A stretch of DNA of 64,000 nt from Corticimicrobacter populi (GTDB lineage Bacteria > Pseudomonadota > Gammaproteobacteria > Burkholderiales > Burkholderiaceae_B), in assembly GCF_003123725.1 (NCBI RefSeq), contig NZ_QETA01000009.1:1-64000 (forward strand). The letters are read 5' to 3'. Below, in pieces: positions 35,820 to 46,833 of the stretch. The first letter of the stretch is position 1. Each line of letters opens with the position of its first letter. A program made the translations under genes and the position numbers. The notes under the pieces were generated by a model that was not told the DNA's origin, did not search any database, and saw nothing but the letters and a program-made list of their open reading frames with translations.

Positions 35820-36236
35820 ATGCAGCACCCTCCCCATCTGACTGCCAACATGCCGCAAAATGAATCCGCACAGCACAATCTGTTCACCTGTCCATGCTGT
35901 GGCTACCTGATGTTTTCAGAGCCTCCCGGCTCCTATGACATCTGCCCTATTTGCTTCTGGGAAGATGATGGATTCCAGCTGTATTACCCTGAACAGTCGG
36001 GCGGAGCCAACCCATCCAGCCTGTTGACAGCACAGGTCAACTTTATCCAGTTCGGCGCATGCGACCGGGCCATGGCATCCAAAACCCGGACAATTACGCC
36101 AGATGACATCAGGGACGAGCGCTGGTTTCCATTGTGGATGCGCAAAGTCCATCTTCCCGATGCTGACACAGAGCCGTCCCATCCGCAGGCCACGCACTCG
36201 ATGACAGATCTGTACTACTGGCTGAGAACCGAATAA
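35820..36236 (+). CDS. CPCC-family cysteine-rich protein
   Basis: A 138-residue protein with a zinc-ribbon-like N-terminal part: FTCPCCGYLMF, then DICPICFWEDDGFQ (two CxxC pairs), followed by GGANPSSLLTAQVNF. This is the Cys_rich_CPCC family pattern. Such proteins occur singly or near toxin/immunity loci, but no function is established. The gene is transcribed toward the end of rodA, separated by one base, and has no obvious operon partner. An internal ATG at 35850 is an alternative start. Confidence 0.85.
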   Translation: MQHPPHLTANMPQNESAQHNLFTCPCCGYLMFSEPPGSYDICPICFWEDDGFQLYYPEQSGGANPSSLLTAQVNFIQFGACDRAMASKTRTITPDDIRDERWFPLWMRKVHLPDADTEPSHPQATHSMTDLYYWLRTE

Positions 36237-36237
36237 A

Positions 36238-37374
36238 TCAATCCGACGTTTCGCGATGCCGGCTGATACTCATCAGTATCCCGCAGGCAATGCCCAGCGT
36301 CAGCAAGGCCGTGCCGCCATAACTCAGAAAAGGCAACGGCACGCCCACCACGGGCAGCACGCCCGTGACCATGCCGACGTTGACGAATACATAGATGAAA
36401 AACATCATCGACAATGCCCCGGCCAGCAGGCGACCGAACTGGGTGTCGGCCTGCCAGGCGATCACCAGGCCTCGCAGGATCAGCAGCAGATAGAGCACCA
36501 GCAGCATGATGCAGCCGTACAGGCCGAACTCTTCGGCAAAGACCGCCAGCACGAAATCGGTCGTCCGTTCCGGGATGAAGTCCAGGTGCGTCTGCGTGCC
36601 CTGCATGTAGCCCTTGCCATACAGTCCCCCCGAACCGATGGCAATCATCGACTGTATGGTATGAAAACCCTTGCCCAACGGATCAGAACCAGGGTTGAGC
36701 AGCGTGCAGACACGGTGCTTCTGATACTCGTGCAGAACCACCCAGTCGACACCCGGTTCGCACAGGGCATCCTCGTTCACGACGACCACGGCCAGCACGG
36801 CAATGCCGATCACCGTGACCGGTACCAGCAGCTTGAACGACAGTCCACCGAAATAGATCACGAAAAATCCGGTGCCCAGCACCAGCAGGGCCGTTCCCAG
36901 ATCCGGCTGCTTGACGATCAGGATGAAGGGAATACCCAGCAGCACGATCGCCACCAGGAAATCTCGGATGCGCAGTTGCTGGTCATTGCGGTGGAAATAC
37001 CAGGCCAGCATCAGCGGCACGGCAATCTTGAGCATTTCGGAAGGCTGAATCCGCACCACACCAAGATGCAACCAGCGCGTGGCACCCTTGCTGGTCTCGC
37101 CAAAGAACTCGACGCCCAGCAACAGGATGACACCCAGCACATAGAATGGCACGGCGAACTTGCGCAGCCACGCCGGCGGCACCAGCGCCACGGCCCACAT
37201 TGCTACCAGAGCCAGCATCAGGTTGCGCAACTGATCGTCAAAACGGCCGCCGGTATTGCCGACGGCAGAATACATGATGGTCATGCCCAGACCTGCGAGC
37301 ATGGCCAGCAACCCCAGCAGCGGCCAGTCGAAAACCGTCACGATACGCCACAGCCACTGTCCCAGTCTTCTCAC
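36238..37374 (-). CDS. rodA: Rod-shape peptidoglycan glycosyltransferase RodA
   Basis: RodA is the SEDS glycosyltransferase that polymerises lipid II during cell elongation with PBP2. The 378-residue protein has about ten membrane helices and SEDS signatures: GATRWLHLGVVRIQPSEMLKI, VKQPDLGTALLVLGTG, FIPERTTDFVLAVFAEEFGL and LPFLSYGGTALLTLG near the C-terminus. It is the last gene of the mreBCD-mrdA-rodA operon, starting 4 bases before the mrdA stop. Confidence 0.96.
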   Translation of the reverse strand: MRRLGQWLWRIVTVFDWPLLGLLAMLAGLGMTIMYSAVGNTGGRFDDQLRNLMLALVAMWAVALVPPAWLRKFAVPFYVLGVILLLGVEFFGETSKGATRWLHLGVVRIQPSEMLKIAVPLMLAWYFHRNDQQLRIRDFLVAIVLLGIPFILIVKQPDLGTALLVLGTGFFVIYFGGLSFKLLVPVTVIGIAVLAVVVVNEDALCEPGVDWVVLHEYQKHRVCTLLNPGSDPLGKGFHTIQSMIAIGSGGLYGKGYMQGTQTHLDFIPERTTDFVLAVFAEEFGLYGCIMLLVLYLLLILRGLVIAWQADTQFGRLLAGALSMMFFIYVFVNVGMVTGVLPVVGVPLPFLSYGGTALLTLGIACGILMSISRHRETSD

Positions 37375-39347
37375 AGCGCCTCCTCGGCCTGCGTGCCTGC
37401 AGCGGTCGCGGCAGCCGATGCCTGCGAGCGAGCGGATGCACGCACCACATCGACATCAGAGGCAGCCGCGGCGCGATCCAGCACCGCAGCCGGTGCGGCA
37501 TGCTCCGGTCGGGCCAGCCAATAATCGAACACCTGACGGGCCAGGGGTGCCGCGATGGAGGCCCCCCAACCAGCATTCTCGACAATCAGCGCCAGGGCAA
37601 TCTTGGGCTTTTCTGCAGGCGCGAAGGCCATGAAAAGCGCATGGTCGCGCAAGCGCTCGTCGATCTGGCTGGCACGGTACTGGCCGCCACGCAGACTGAA
37701 CACCTGGGCTGTCCCCGTCTTGCCAGCCACACTGTAAGGGGTGCCGGCAAAGGCGCGCCGGGCCGTCCCCGTCTGGGTGACTGCGACCATCGCCTGCTTG
37801 ACCGCATCGAGGTTGGCCTGCTGCAGCGGAATGATATTGGTCGGCTCTGTGACCACATCCTTTTCGATGTCCTGGCCGGCCTCGCGCACGGCCCGCACCA
37901 GGTGCGGCTTCATGACGACGCCATCATTGGCCAGCACCGACGTGGCATGCGCCAGTTGCAGCAGGGTAAAGGCGTTGTAGCCCTGCCCCACCATCACGGA
38001 AATGGTCTCGCCGGTATACCAGCGCTGCTGCTCACGCTCCCGGTAATAATTCCGCTTCCAGTCTGTCGAAGGCAGGATGCCGCGCCGCTCGCCATCGAGA
38101 TCGATACCGGTCAGTTGCCCAAAGCCGAAAGGCTGCATGAAATCGTGCAAAGCATCGACGCCGATATCCGGTCCCAACGCATAGAAATACGTATCAGAGG
38201 ACACCGCCAGCGCCCGATTGAGGTCAATGGAACCATAGGCTGCAGACCCCGCATTGCGGAATCTCTGGCCGGCGAACTCGAAGAATCCGGGATCGTAGAA
38301 ACGATCCGTCGCCCGCCGCTTGCCTAGTTCCAGGGCTGCCAGCGCCACGAACGGCTTGTAGGTCGAACCGATCGGATAGGTGCCGTAGAGTGGACGATTG
38401 AGCAGCGGGTGATCAGGCGAATCGCGCAACTGTTTCCAGTTTTCGACATCGATGCCATCGACAAACAGGTTCGGGTCGAACGACGGCTGGGACACAAAGG
38501 CCAGTACTTCGCCGGTTTCCGGTTCGATAGCCACCAGGGCACCCCGCCTGCCAGCGAACAGCCCCTCGGCCATTTGCTGCAGCCCGAGGTCGATGGACAG
38601 CATGAGATCCTTGCCAGGCTCGGGATCGACACGCCGCAGCGTGCGCACAGGCCGGCCCGTGGCCGTCACCTCGACTTCCTCGAAGCCGGTCTGTCCGTGC
38701 AAGCTGGATTCCCAGGTCTTTTCGACGCCCTTCTTGCCTATTACGTCGGAACCACGATAGTTGGCAAGCTGATCCGTTTCCTCCAGCCACTCGACGTCCT
38801 TGTCGTCGATGCGGCCGATATAGCCCAGCACATGGCCGGCCACCTCGCCATGCGGATACTCCCGCACCCAGCGAGCATGCAGGTTGACGCCCGGGAACTG
38901 CCAGCCGTTGACGGCAAACCAGGCCGCTTCGGTGTCGTTAAGGCTGGTACGCAATGGAATGCGGGCATAACGCCCAGACTCCTGCACACGCCGCAGGAAA
39001 CGGCGTTGCTCGACCGGCGAGATATAGACCACGGGAGACAGCTTCTGGAGCAGTTCGTCGATGTCGCCAGCATGTGCCGGCACGACTTCAAGCGTATAGG
39101 TCCGGTAATTGCGAGCCAGCACCTCGCCATTGCGGTCCAGGATGTCGCCGCGCCGCGGTGGCAGCGGCACGATGGCCAGGCGATTGCGATCAGCCCGGGC
39201 AGCCAGCCCCTCATGGCGCTCGACCTGCAGGAACCAGAAACGCCAGCCCAGCACCCCGAGCCCCAGCAACGTCACGAGCAGCGCAACCCCCACCCGCAAC
39301 CGAAAACGCTGCCGCTGAAACTGACCGATGCCCTTGAATTCGAACAT
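37371..39347 (-). CDS. mrdA: Penicillin-binding protein 2
   Basis: PBP2 is the transpeptidase of the elongation machinery. The 658-residue protein has one N-terminal membrane anchor (VGVALLVTLLGLGVLGWRFWFL), the dimerisation domain with RRGDILDRNGEVLARN (about 65-80), and the transpeptidase domain with catalytic S328 in STYK (YPIGSTYKPF), SSDTY and the KTG motif (VAGKTGTAQVF). The C-terminal 50 residues are Ala-rich and probably disordered. It overlaps rodA by 4 bases and follows mreD closely. Confidence 0.96.
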   Translation of the reverse strand: MFEFKGIGQFQRQRFRLRVGVALLVTLLGLGVLGWRFWFLQVERHEGLAARADRNRLAIVPLPPRRGDILDRNGEVLARNYRTYTLEVVPAHAGDIDELLQKLSPVVYISPVEQRRFLRRVQESGRYARIPLRTSLNDTEAAWFAVNGWQFPGVNLHARWVREYPHGEVAGHVLGYIGRIDDKDVEWLEETDQLANYRGSDVIGKKGVEKTWESSLHGQTGFEEVEVTATGRPVRTLRRVDPEPGKDLMLSIDLGLQQMAEGLFAGRRGALVAIEPETGEVLAFVSQPSFDPNLFVDGIDVENWKQLRDSPDHPLLNRPLYGTYPIGSTYKPFVALAALELGKRRATDRFYDPGFFEFAGQRFRNAGSAAYGSIDLNRALAVSSDTYFYALGPDIGVDALHDFMQPFGFGQLTGIDLDGERRGILPSTDWKRNYYREREQQRWYTGETISVMVGQGYNAFTLLQLAHATSVLANDGVVMKPHLVRAVREAGQDIEKDVVTEPTNIIPLQQANLDAVKQAMVAVTQTGTARRAFAGTPYSVAGKTGTAQVFSLRGGQYRASQIDERLRDHALFMAFAPAEKPKIALALIVENAGWGASIAAPLARQVFDYWLARPEHAAPAAVLDRAAAASDVDVVRASARSQASAAATAAGTQAEEAL

Positions 39348-39359
39348 GGCCGCGCTCCG

Positions 39360-39920
39360 TCAGTTACTGGCCCGGTCGGCATCACCGGCGTGCCGCCGGG
39401 GCAGCAACAGCAGCCAGCCGATTACCGGCCACAGCAGGGCAGTCAGCACAGCCCCCACCAGCCAGCCCCAGCCGATCCAGGCACCGTGGATAATGCTGTA
39501 GAGCACGGCCGTGATGAAGTGCGCCACGATGAAAGCAGGAAACATGTGCACTGCCTGGCCGAACAGATCGAAATGCTGCAACCGACGGTGCAGCAGCCAT
39601 GCCGCATAGGCCACCAGCGTATAGTCAAGTGCCTGCCCGCCCAATGGTGCGGCATCATGCACATCCATGACCAGACCCAGCAGGAAAGCCGTGATCAGTC
39701 CTACCCGGCTGGGCGCATGCACGCACCAGAAGGCAAGCGTGACCAACAGCAGGTCGGGACGCATGTCGCCGCCACGCCAGAACACCAGTGACAGCAGCCA
39801 GACCAGCGCCAGCGACCCCCAGACCAGCCGGCCGCTGAGCGGACGACTCATCTGCTCCGGCTCGATGCGGGCGCGGGGCTTGATGGGTCGCGCCGCATGC
39901 ATCCGTCGATCCTGGCTCAT
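39360..39920 (-). CDS. mreD: Rod-shape-determining protein MreD
   Basis: A 186-residue integral membrane protein of the elongasome. The first 25 residues are basic and polar. Hydrophobic helices follow (LVWGSLALVWLLSLVF, LLLVTLAFWCV, VGLITAFLLGLVMDVHDAAPLGG, FPAFIVAHFITAVLYSI, LVGAVLTALLWPVIGWLLLLP). The segment GLVMDVHDAAPLGGQAL is the family's recognisable motif. Its ATG overlaps the mreC stop by 4 bases. Confidence 0.93.
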   Translation of the reverse strand: MSQDRRMHAARPIKPRARIEPEQMSRPLSGRLVWGSLALVWLLSLVFWRGGDMRPDLLLVTLAFWCVHAPSRVGLITAFLLGLVMDVHDAAPLGGQALDYTLVAYAAWLLHRRLQHFDLFGQAVHMFPAFIVAHFITAVLYSIIHGAWIGWGWLVGAVLTALLWPVIGWLLLLPRRHAGDADRASN

Positions 39921-40834
39921 GGTGCCACCTCTTCCTGGGCGGGTGCTGCGGGCGCGTCGGCCGGCTCCACTTCCTGCCCTTCCTGTGACAATGATTGCTG
40001 CGGGTCCGTTTTCAGGACCAGGAAATGGCGATAGCGCTCGGGATGCGCCAACGGGACTGCTGTGGCACGGGCAAAGCCGCTGGCGGAATCGCGCTCGATG
40101 TCCTCGATCTTGCCCACCGGCAGACCGGCCGGGAACCAGCCTCCGACGCCGCTGGTAACCAGGACATCGCCTGTTTCGATATCGGCATTGGATGCCACGT
40201 AGCGGACTTCAAGTTGGCCCGGCTGATTGCCACCGAAGGTGATCAGGCGCAAGCCATTGCGCAAGGTCTGTACCGGGATGGAGACCAGTTCATCGGTCAG
40301 CAGGGCGGCTTCTGCGGTGAAAGGCGTGACACGGATGATCTGCCCGATGACACCGCCCTCGTCGATCACCGGCATGCCTGGTGCAATGCCGTCATGAGAA
40401 CCCTTGTTGAACACCAGCCGCTGCTGGAAAGGATGGGCCGGCTCATAGAGCACCTCGACCACGGCAGCCGATTCATCGAGCGTATCGACTACCCCCAGCA
40501 GGCGCCGCAACTGGCCATTCTCGATGGCAAGCTGCGCAGCCAACGTACTGACCTGCGCCAGCTCGATGCGCTGCCTCTGCAACGCTTCGTTTTCGTGGCG
40601 GATCATGGCAGCAGCATTCATCCAGCCGTTGACTTCGGCAGCCAGATCGCCGGGGAAGGCAACCAGTCGCTGGAAAGGATAGAGCCCCGTGGAGATGACC
40701 TGCCGCACCGGCTCAAGCACCTTGCTGCGGCTGTCGAAGAACAGCAGCGCCAGCGCGGCCAGCACCAGCACCAGCAGACGGACGCCGGCCGAGTACCCAT
40801 GCCGGAAAAGCCTGGGAGCGGTTTGTGCCGACAT
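39917..40834 (-). CDS. mreC: Rod-shape-determining protein MreC
   Basis: A 305-residue bitopic protein: one N-terminal helix (LLVLVLAALALLFFD), a coiled coil (about 75-115, ENEALQRQRIELAQVSTLA), and a periplasmic beta domain with LGVVDTLDESAAVVEV, NKGSHDGIAPGMPVIDEGGVIGQI and VLVTSGVGGWFPAGLPVGKI. The Pro/Glu/Ala-rich tail after about 275 is disordered. MreC activates PBP2. It sits between mreB and mreD as usual. Confidence 0.95.
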   Translation of the reverse strand: MSAQTAPRLFRHGYSAGVRLLVLVLAALALLFFDSRSKVLEPVRQVISTGLYPFQRLVAFPGDLAAEVNGWMNAAAMIRHENEALQRQRIELAQVSTLAAQLAIENGQLRRLLGVVDTLDESAAVVEVLYEPAHPFQQRLVFNKGSHDGIAPGMPVIDEGGVIGQIIRVTPFTAEAALLTDELVSIPVQTLRNGLRLITFGGNQPGQLEVRYVASNADIETGDVLVTSGVGGWFPAGLPVGKIEDIERDSASGFARATAVPLAHPERYRHFLVLKTDPQQSLSQEGQEVEPADAPAAPAQEEVAP

Positions 40835-40862
40835 CAGCCTGGGCGCGGACCGTCAGGCCCGG

Positions 40863-42114
<1,252 letters not shown>

Positions 42115-42417
42115 ATGGCGCTCAACGAACAAGACGTCACCCGCATTGCCCGGCTTGCCAATATCGCCATCAGCGACGAACAGCGCACAGCCGTGCAGGG
42201 TGAACTCAACGATATCCTGGCTCTGATCGAACAGCTCCAGGCCGTCGACACGCACAATGTCGAACCCCTGGCCACACCACTGGCGGCCCATGCCGAGGTC
42301 GCCCTGCGGCTGCGAGACGATGCCGTCGCACCCGGCAACTGCAGCCGCGAGGCGCTGCTGGCCAACGCCCCGGCCGTCCAGGACGGCCTGATTCTGGTTC
42401 CCAAGGTCATCGAATAA
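42115..42417 (+). CDS. gatC: Aspartyl/glutamyl-tRNA amidotransferase subunit C
   Basis: GatC is the small subunit that holds GatA and GatB together in the amidotransferase that converts Glu-tRNA(Gln) or Asp-tRNA(Asn) to the amidated form. The 100-residue protein has [38 protein letters not shown] and the conserved LRxDxV segment ([10 protein letters not shown]). It ends 2 bases before gatA. Confidence 0.94.
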   Translation: MALNEQDVTRIARLANIAISDEQRTAVQGELNDILALIEQLQAVDTHNVEPLATPLAAHAEVALRLRDDAVAPGNCSREALLANAPAVQDGLILVPKVIE

Positions 42418-42419
42418 CC

Positions 42420-43955
42420 ATGTCGCATCCCATCCATACCGAATTCGCCGGCATTGCCGCGCTGCGCGAGGCGCTGCGTGCACGACGCCTGAGTGCAGAG
42501 GAAGTTGCCCGCAGCGCACTCGAGGCTGCCCAGGCACGCCATGCCACCCTCAATGCATTCGTGCAGATCGATCCCGAGCTGACCCTGCAGCAGGCCCGCG
42601 CCGCCGACGCTGCACTGGCCGACGGCTCGGCCGGTCCGCTGGCCGGCATCCCGATCGCCCACAAGGACCTGTTCGTCACGCAGGGCTGGCGCACGACGGC
42701 AGCCAGCAACATGCTCAAGGACTACGTCAGCCCGTTCGACGCCACCGTGGTGGCCCGCCTGCGGGGTGCCGGTGCGGTCTCGCTGGGCAAGCTCAACTGC
42801 GATGAGTTCGCCATGGGATCGGCCAACGAAAACACCATCTTCGGTGCCGTGCGCAATCCCTGGGACACGGCCGCCGTGGCCGGTGGCTCGTCGGGCGGTT
42901 CGGCCGCCGCCGTCGCCGCGCGCAACGTGCTGGCCACGACCGGTACGGATACCGGCGGCTCGATCCGTCAGCCGGCTTCGTTCTGCGGCGTCAGTGGCAT
43001 CAAGCCGACCTATGGCACCGTCTCGCGCTTCGGCATGATCGCCTACGGCTCCAGCCTCGATCAGGGCGGCCCCCTGGCACGGCACGCCCGTGACCTCGTC
43101 GAAATGCTCGACGTCATGTCCGGCTTTGACCCTGCGGATGCCACCAGCGTGCCATCCTGCAACGGCACACGCAACGAGTCCGGTCGTGTGCGCGACGCCT
43201 TCGAGGCGGCCCTGGCGACCCAGCAGACACAGGGCGAGCGTCCCCTGACCGGGCTGCGCATCGGTGTGCCGCGCGAATTCTTCGGTGCCGGCCTGGCCGA
43301 TGACGTCCGCGCCGCCGTACAAGCCGCCCTGGCTCAGTTCGAATCACTGGGCGCAACGCTGGTCGATATCTCGCTGCCGCGGACCGAACTGTCGATCCCG
43401 GCCTACTACGTGATCGCGCCCGCCGAGGCCTCCAGCAACCTGTCGCGCTACGACGGCGTGCGCTACGGCCACCGTGCCGCCGAGTTCGGCGACCTCAACG
43501 ACATGATCGCCCGCTCGCGCGCCGAGGGCTTCGGTGCCGAAGTGCAGCGCCGCATCCTGATCGGTGCCTATGTGCTGTCGCATGGCTACTACGACGCCTA
43601 TTATCTCCAGGCACAGCGCTTGCGCCGCCTGATTGCCCAGGATTTCCAGCAGGCCTTTGCCGGCCAGTGCGACGTGATCATGGGACCGGTCGCCCCGACC
43701 GTGGCACGCAACCTGGGCGACAACCAGAATGATCCGACCGCCGACTGGCTGGCCGACATCTACACGCTGGGTGTCAACCTGGCCGGCCTGCCCGGCATGT
43801 CGATCCCCTGCGGCTTCGGCCAGGGCGACCATGCCCGCCGCCCGGTCGGCCTGCACCTGATCGGCAACTACTTCGACGAAGGCCGCCTGCTGGCCATCGC
43901 CGACTGCTACCAACACGCCACCGACTGGCACACCCACACGCCGGAGCTCGCATGA
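42420..43955 (+). CDS. gatA: Aspartyl/glutamyl-tRNA amidotransferase subunit A
   Basis: GatA is the amidase that releases ammonia from glutamine. The 511-residue protein carries the amidase signature: catalytic lysine in [27 protein letters not shown], and [16 protein letters not shown] with the cis-Ser/Ser pair. The C-terminal part ([25 protein letters not shown]) matches bacterial GatA. It overlaps gatB by 4 bases. Confidence 0.96.
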   Translation: MSHPIHTEFAGIAALREALRARRLSAEEVARSALEAAQARHATLNAFVQIDPELTLQQARAADAALADGSAGPLAGIPIAHKDLFVTQGWRTTAASNMLKDYVSPFDATVVARLRGAGAVSLGKLNCDEFAMGSANENTIFGAVRNPWDTAAVAGGSSGGSAAAVAARNVLATTGTDTGGSIRQPASFCGVSGIKPTYGTVSRFGMIAYGSSLDQGGPLARHARDLVEMLDVMSGFDPADATSVPSCNGTRNESGRVRDAFEAALATQQTQGERPLTGLRIGVPREFFGAGLADDVRAAVQAALAQFESLGATLVDISLPRTELSIPAYYVIAPAEASSNLSRYDGVRYGHRAAEFGDLNDMIARSRAEGFGAEVQRRILIGAYVLSHGYYDAYYLQAQRLRRLIAQDFQQAFAGQCDVIMGPVAPTVARNLGDNQNDPTADWLADIYTLGVNLAGLPGMSIPCGFGQGDHARRPVGLHLIGNYFDEGRLLAIADCYQHATDWHTHTPELA

Positions 43956-45400
43956 ACTGGGAAATCGTCATCGGCCTGGAAACCCACGCCCAGCTTTCCA
44001 CCGCATCCAAGATATTTTCCGGCAGCAGCACCCGCTTTGGCGCCGAGCCCAACACCCAGGCCAACGAAGTCGATCTGGCCCTGCCTGGCGTCCTGCCGGT
44101 GCTCAACCGGGGGGCCGTCGAACGCGCCATCCGCTTCGGGCTGGCCGTCGGTGGCACGGTAGCCCCCGTCTCGGTGTTCGCCCGCAAGAACTACTTCTAT
44201 CCCGATCTGCCCAAGGGCTACCAGATCAGCCAGTTCGACCTGCCCACCGTACTGGGCGGCACCATCAGTTTCCTGCTTGACGGCGAACTGCGCAGCATCA
44301 ACCTGACCCGTGCCCACCTCGAAGAGGACGCCGGCAAGTCGCTGCACGACGACCATCTCGACATGAACGGCATCCCCGCCAGCGGCATCGACCTGAACCG
44401 CGCCGGCACGCCGCTGCTGGAAATCGTGTCGGAACCCGAGATGCGCTCGGCGGCCGAGGCTGTGGCCTATGCCCGCGCCCTGCACAGCCTGGTGGTCTGG
44501 CTCGGCATCTGCGACGGCAACATGCAGGAAGGCTCGTTCCGCTGCGATGCCAACGTCTCGGTGCGCCCGGTCGGCCAGAAGGAATTCGGCACGCGTGCCG
44601 AAATCAAGAACGTCAACTCGTTCCGCTTCCTGGAACGTGCCATCCTGTTCGAGGCACGTCGCCAGATCGAACTGATCGAGGACGGCGGCACCGTGGTGCA
44701 GGAAACCCGCCTGTACGATGCCGACCGCGACGAAACCCGCAGCATGCGCAGCAAGGAAGACGCGCACGATTACCGCTACTTCCCCGATCCCGACCTGCCG
44801 CCACTGATCATCACGCCGGAATGGATCGAGGAAGTCCGTGCCACCATGCCGGAACTGCCCGATGCGCAGCGCAACCGCTTCGAGCAGGAATATGGCCTGT
44901 CGGCCTATGATGCCGGTGTACTGACGCAGGACAAGGCCTCGGCCGCATTCTTCGAGGCTGCTGCCCGCAGCAGCGGCCAACCCAAGCTGGTCAGCAACTG
45001 GGTAACGGGCGAATTGGCCCGGCGCATCAACAACGATGGCCTCGACTTTGCCAGCCTGCCGATCGGCAGCGCGCAACTGGCGCAACTGGTCACGCGCATC
45101 GCCGATGGCACCATCTCCAACAATGCCGCCAAGCAGGTCTTTGACGCCATCTGGACCGGCCAGGGTGACGATGTGGATGCCCTGATCGAATCGCTGGGCC
45201 TGAAGCAGATCAGCGACAGCGGTGCGCTCGAAAAGATCATCGACGACGTGCTGGCCGCCAACGCCAAATCGGTCGAGGAGTTCCGGGCCGGCAAGGAAAA
45301 GGCGTTCAACTCGCTGGTCGGCCAGATCATGAAAGCCAGCCGCGGCAAGGCCAACCCGGCCCAGGTCAACAGCCTGCTCAAGGACAAGCTGAGCGCCTAG
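43952..45400 (+). CDS. gatB: Aspartyl/glutamyl-tRNA amidotransferase subunit B
   Basis: GatB binds the misacylated tRNA and activates its side-chain carboxylate with ATP. The 482-residue protein starts [17 protein letters not shown] and shows [49 protein letters not shown] and [13 protein letters not shown], with the YqeY-like tail ([21 protein letters not shown]). A terminator follows. Confidence 0.97.
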   Translation: MNWEIVIGLETHAQLSTASKIFSGSSTRFGAEPNTQANEVDLALPGVLPVLNRGAVERAIRFGLAVGGTVAPVSVFARKNYFYPDLPKGYQISQFDLPTVLGGTISFLLDGELRSINLTRAHLEEDAGKSLHDDHLDMNGIPASGIDLNRAGTPLLEIVSEPEMRSAAEAVAYARALHSLVVWLGICDGNMQEGSFRCDANVSVRPVGQKEFGTRAEIKNVNSFRFLERAILFEARRQIELIEDGGTVVQETRLYDADRDETRSMRSKEDAHDYRYFPDPDLPPLIITPEWIEEVRATMPELPDAQRNRFEQEYGLSAYDAGVLTQDKASAAFFEAAARSSGQPKLVSNWVTGELARRINNDGLDFASLPIGSAQLAQLVTRIADGTISNNAAKQVFDAIWTGQGDDVDALIESLGLKQISDSGALEKIIDDVLAANAKSVEEFRAGKEKAFNSLVGQIMKASRGKANPAQVNSLLKDKLSA

Positions 45401-45425
45401 GCACGATTGCCCGGCATGCCTCATG

Positions 45426-45463
45426 CGCCCTTGCAGGCCCAGCCTGCGAGGGCGTTATTTTTT
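45426..45463 (+). terminator. Intrinsic terminator after gatB
   Basis: CGCCCTTGCAGG (45426-45437), a 5-base loop, and CCTGCGAGGGCG (45443-45454) pair over 12 bp with one G-T, followed by TTATTTTTT. Confidence 0.85.
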
Positions 45464-45543
45464 ACTGCAGGGCTGCACCCAGGGCAAAAGTGCTCCCTGG
45501 GAGGCAGCAAGGCGCAGGCGCAGCGTGGGGGCATCTTTCACAC

Positions 45544-46833
45544 TCAGCCGGTGCCGCCAGCCCTGACAGCACGCGCAGCACCACAACCGCGCAGCACGGC
45601 GAGAAAGACCACGCCTGCCCCCAGCGCCAGGCAGGCCAGCATGCCCTCATAACGAACCGTATCGACCAATACACCGGCCACGGGCGGCATGGCGACCCGT
45701 CCCAATCCAAACAGGCTGGACTGAATGCCGTAATCCACCGCCTGGCGTGCATGACGGGCAAAATCCATCATCAGCCCGAACACCAGCGCCGATGTCACGC
45801 CCATGGCCGCCCCCAGCAACAAGGCCAGCCCCAGCAGCACGGGGCGGGCAGCCTGCAACCAGACCGCCAGGGCCATCAACGCCAAGACCATCACATTGCA
45901 AAACGCCGAGACAGGCAGAATGGCGTCCGTACGACCAGCCCTCACCCAACGAGCCACCAGCAAACTCGCGCAGGCTCCCAGGCTGCCACCCATCACGCCC
46001 GCAATCCAGGCCACCGCTGAGGCACTGAAGCCACGATCCAGCAGCATCGGCTTGAGAAACACCCAGGCGGCCGCCAACAATGGAAAATAGGCCAGCAGCA
46101 ACCCGGCCCAGCGCCATGCCCCCGGCTGTCCGAAGAAATCCCGCAGCGCCCGACCCGGCCACGGTGGGGCCGCCGCCATGCCAGTCACGCTGCCGACGGG
46201 CAGCGATGCCGCAGGCGCAGACACCTCCGGCACCATCAGGTCAGTACACCGGCCTCCCTGCGCCTCCAGACTACCCAGCCGGTACAGCAGCCACAGGACT
46301 GCCAGCACCAGCACGGCCATCAGGATGAAGGGCGCAGCCCATCCATATGCCTGCTGTACCAGCAGCATGACACCGCCCCCCAGGATACCGCCCACGAACA
46401 ACGCCGCAGAACGGATACCACCGGCACGCATCCGCTCCTGCTCCGGCATCATGCGAAAGGCGGCCGCATTGACCGGAATATCGACCCAGGTCGACATCAG
46501 CGCGGCAGCGGTCGCCAGCAGGAACAGCAACGGCCGGGGCGTATGGATATTCACCCACGACAATGCCAGCAGCGTCAGTACATAGCCGCCTCCCAGCCAC
46601 CAGGCCCAGGCACCATATCGCCCCCGTGCGCCACCCCAGCGCTGCACCGGCATGGCCAGCAGGAATTTCAGCAGGGCTGGCAATCCCGCCAGCTGGAACA
46701 GCCCGATCTCCGTGCCCGACCAGCCATGCTGACGCATGATCAGCGGCAGCCCCAGCAGCAGATATACGCTGGGCGTGAACAGGACCAGATTAGCCAGCCC
46801 GAAGGCCGCATGATGCCAGCGCAACCCCCGCAT
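45544..46833 (-). CDS. MFS transporter, putative siderophore carrier
   Basis: A 429-residue 12-helix major facilitator protein with a long central polar loop between the two six-helix halves (about residues 195-235). It starts MRGLRWHHAAFGLANLVLF, with RGRYGAWAWW after the second helix region and a general AmpG/RhtX-like pattern (GIQSSLFGLGRVAMPPVAGVLVD). Its ATG shares one base with the stop of the methyltransferase gene, so they are cotranscribed. In comparable siderophore loci a single MFS protein (FptX, RhtX, YbtX) moves the siderophore across the inner membrane; that role is inferred here. Confidence 0.82.
   Translation of the reverse strand: MRGLRWHHAAFGLANLVLFTPSVYLLLGLPLIMRQHGWSGTEIGLFQLAGLPALLKFLLAMPVQRWGGARGRYGAWAWWLGGGYVLTLLALSWVNIHTPRPLLFLLATAAALMSTWVDIPVNAAAFRMMPEQERMRAGGIRSAALFVGGILGGGVMLLVQQAYGWAAPFILMAVLVLAVLWLLYRLGSLEAQGGRCTDLMVPEVSAPAASLPVGSVTGMAAAPPWPGRALRDFFGQPGAWRWAGLLLAYFPLLAAAWVFLKPMLLDRGFSASAVAWIAGVMGGSLGACASLLVARWVRAGRTDAILPVSAFCNVMVLALMALAVWLQAARPVLLGLALLLGAAMGVTSALVFGLMMDFARHARQAVDYGIQSSLFGLGRVAMPPVAGVLVDTVRYEGMLACLALGAGVVFLAVLRGCGAARAVRAGGTG

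Noticed and set aside
43907-45424. 505-residue antisense frame over gatB
   Set aside because: It is a shadow of the GC-rich gatB gene with no domain or ribosome binding site.
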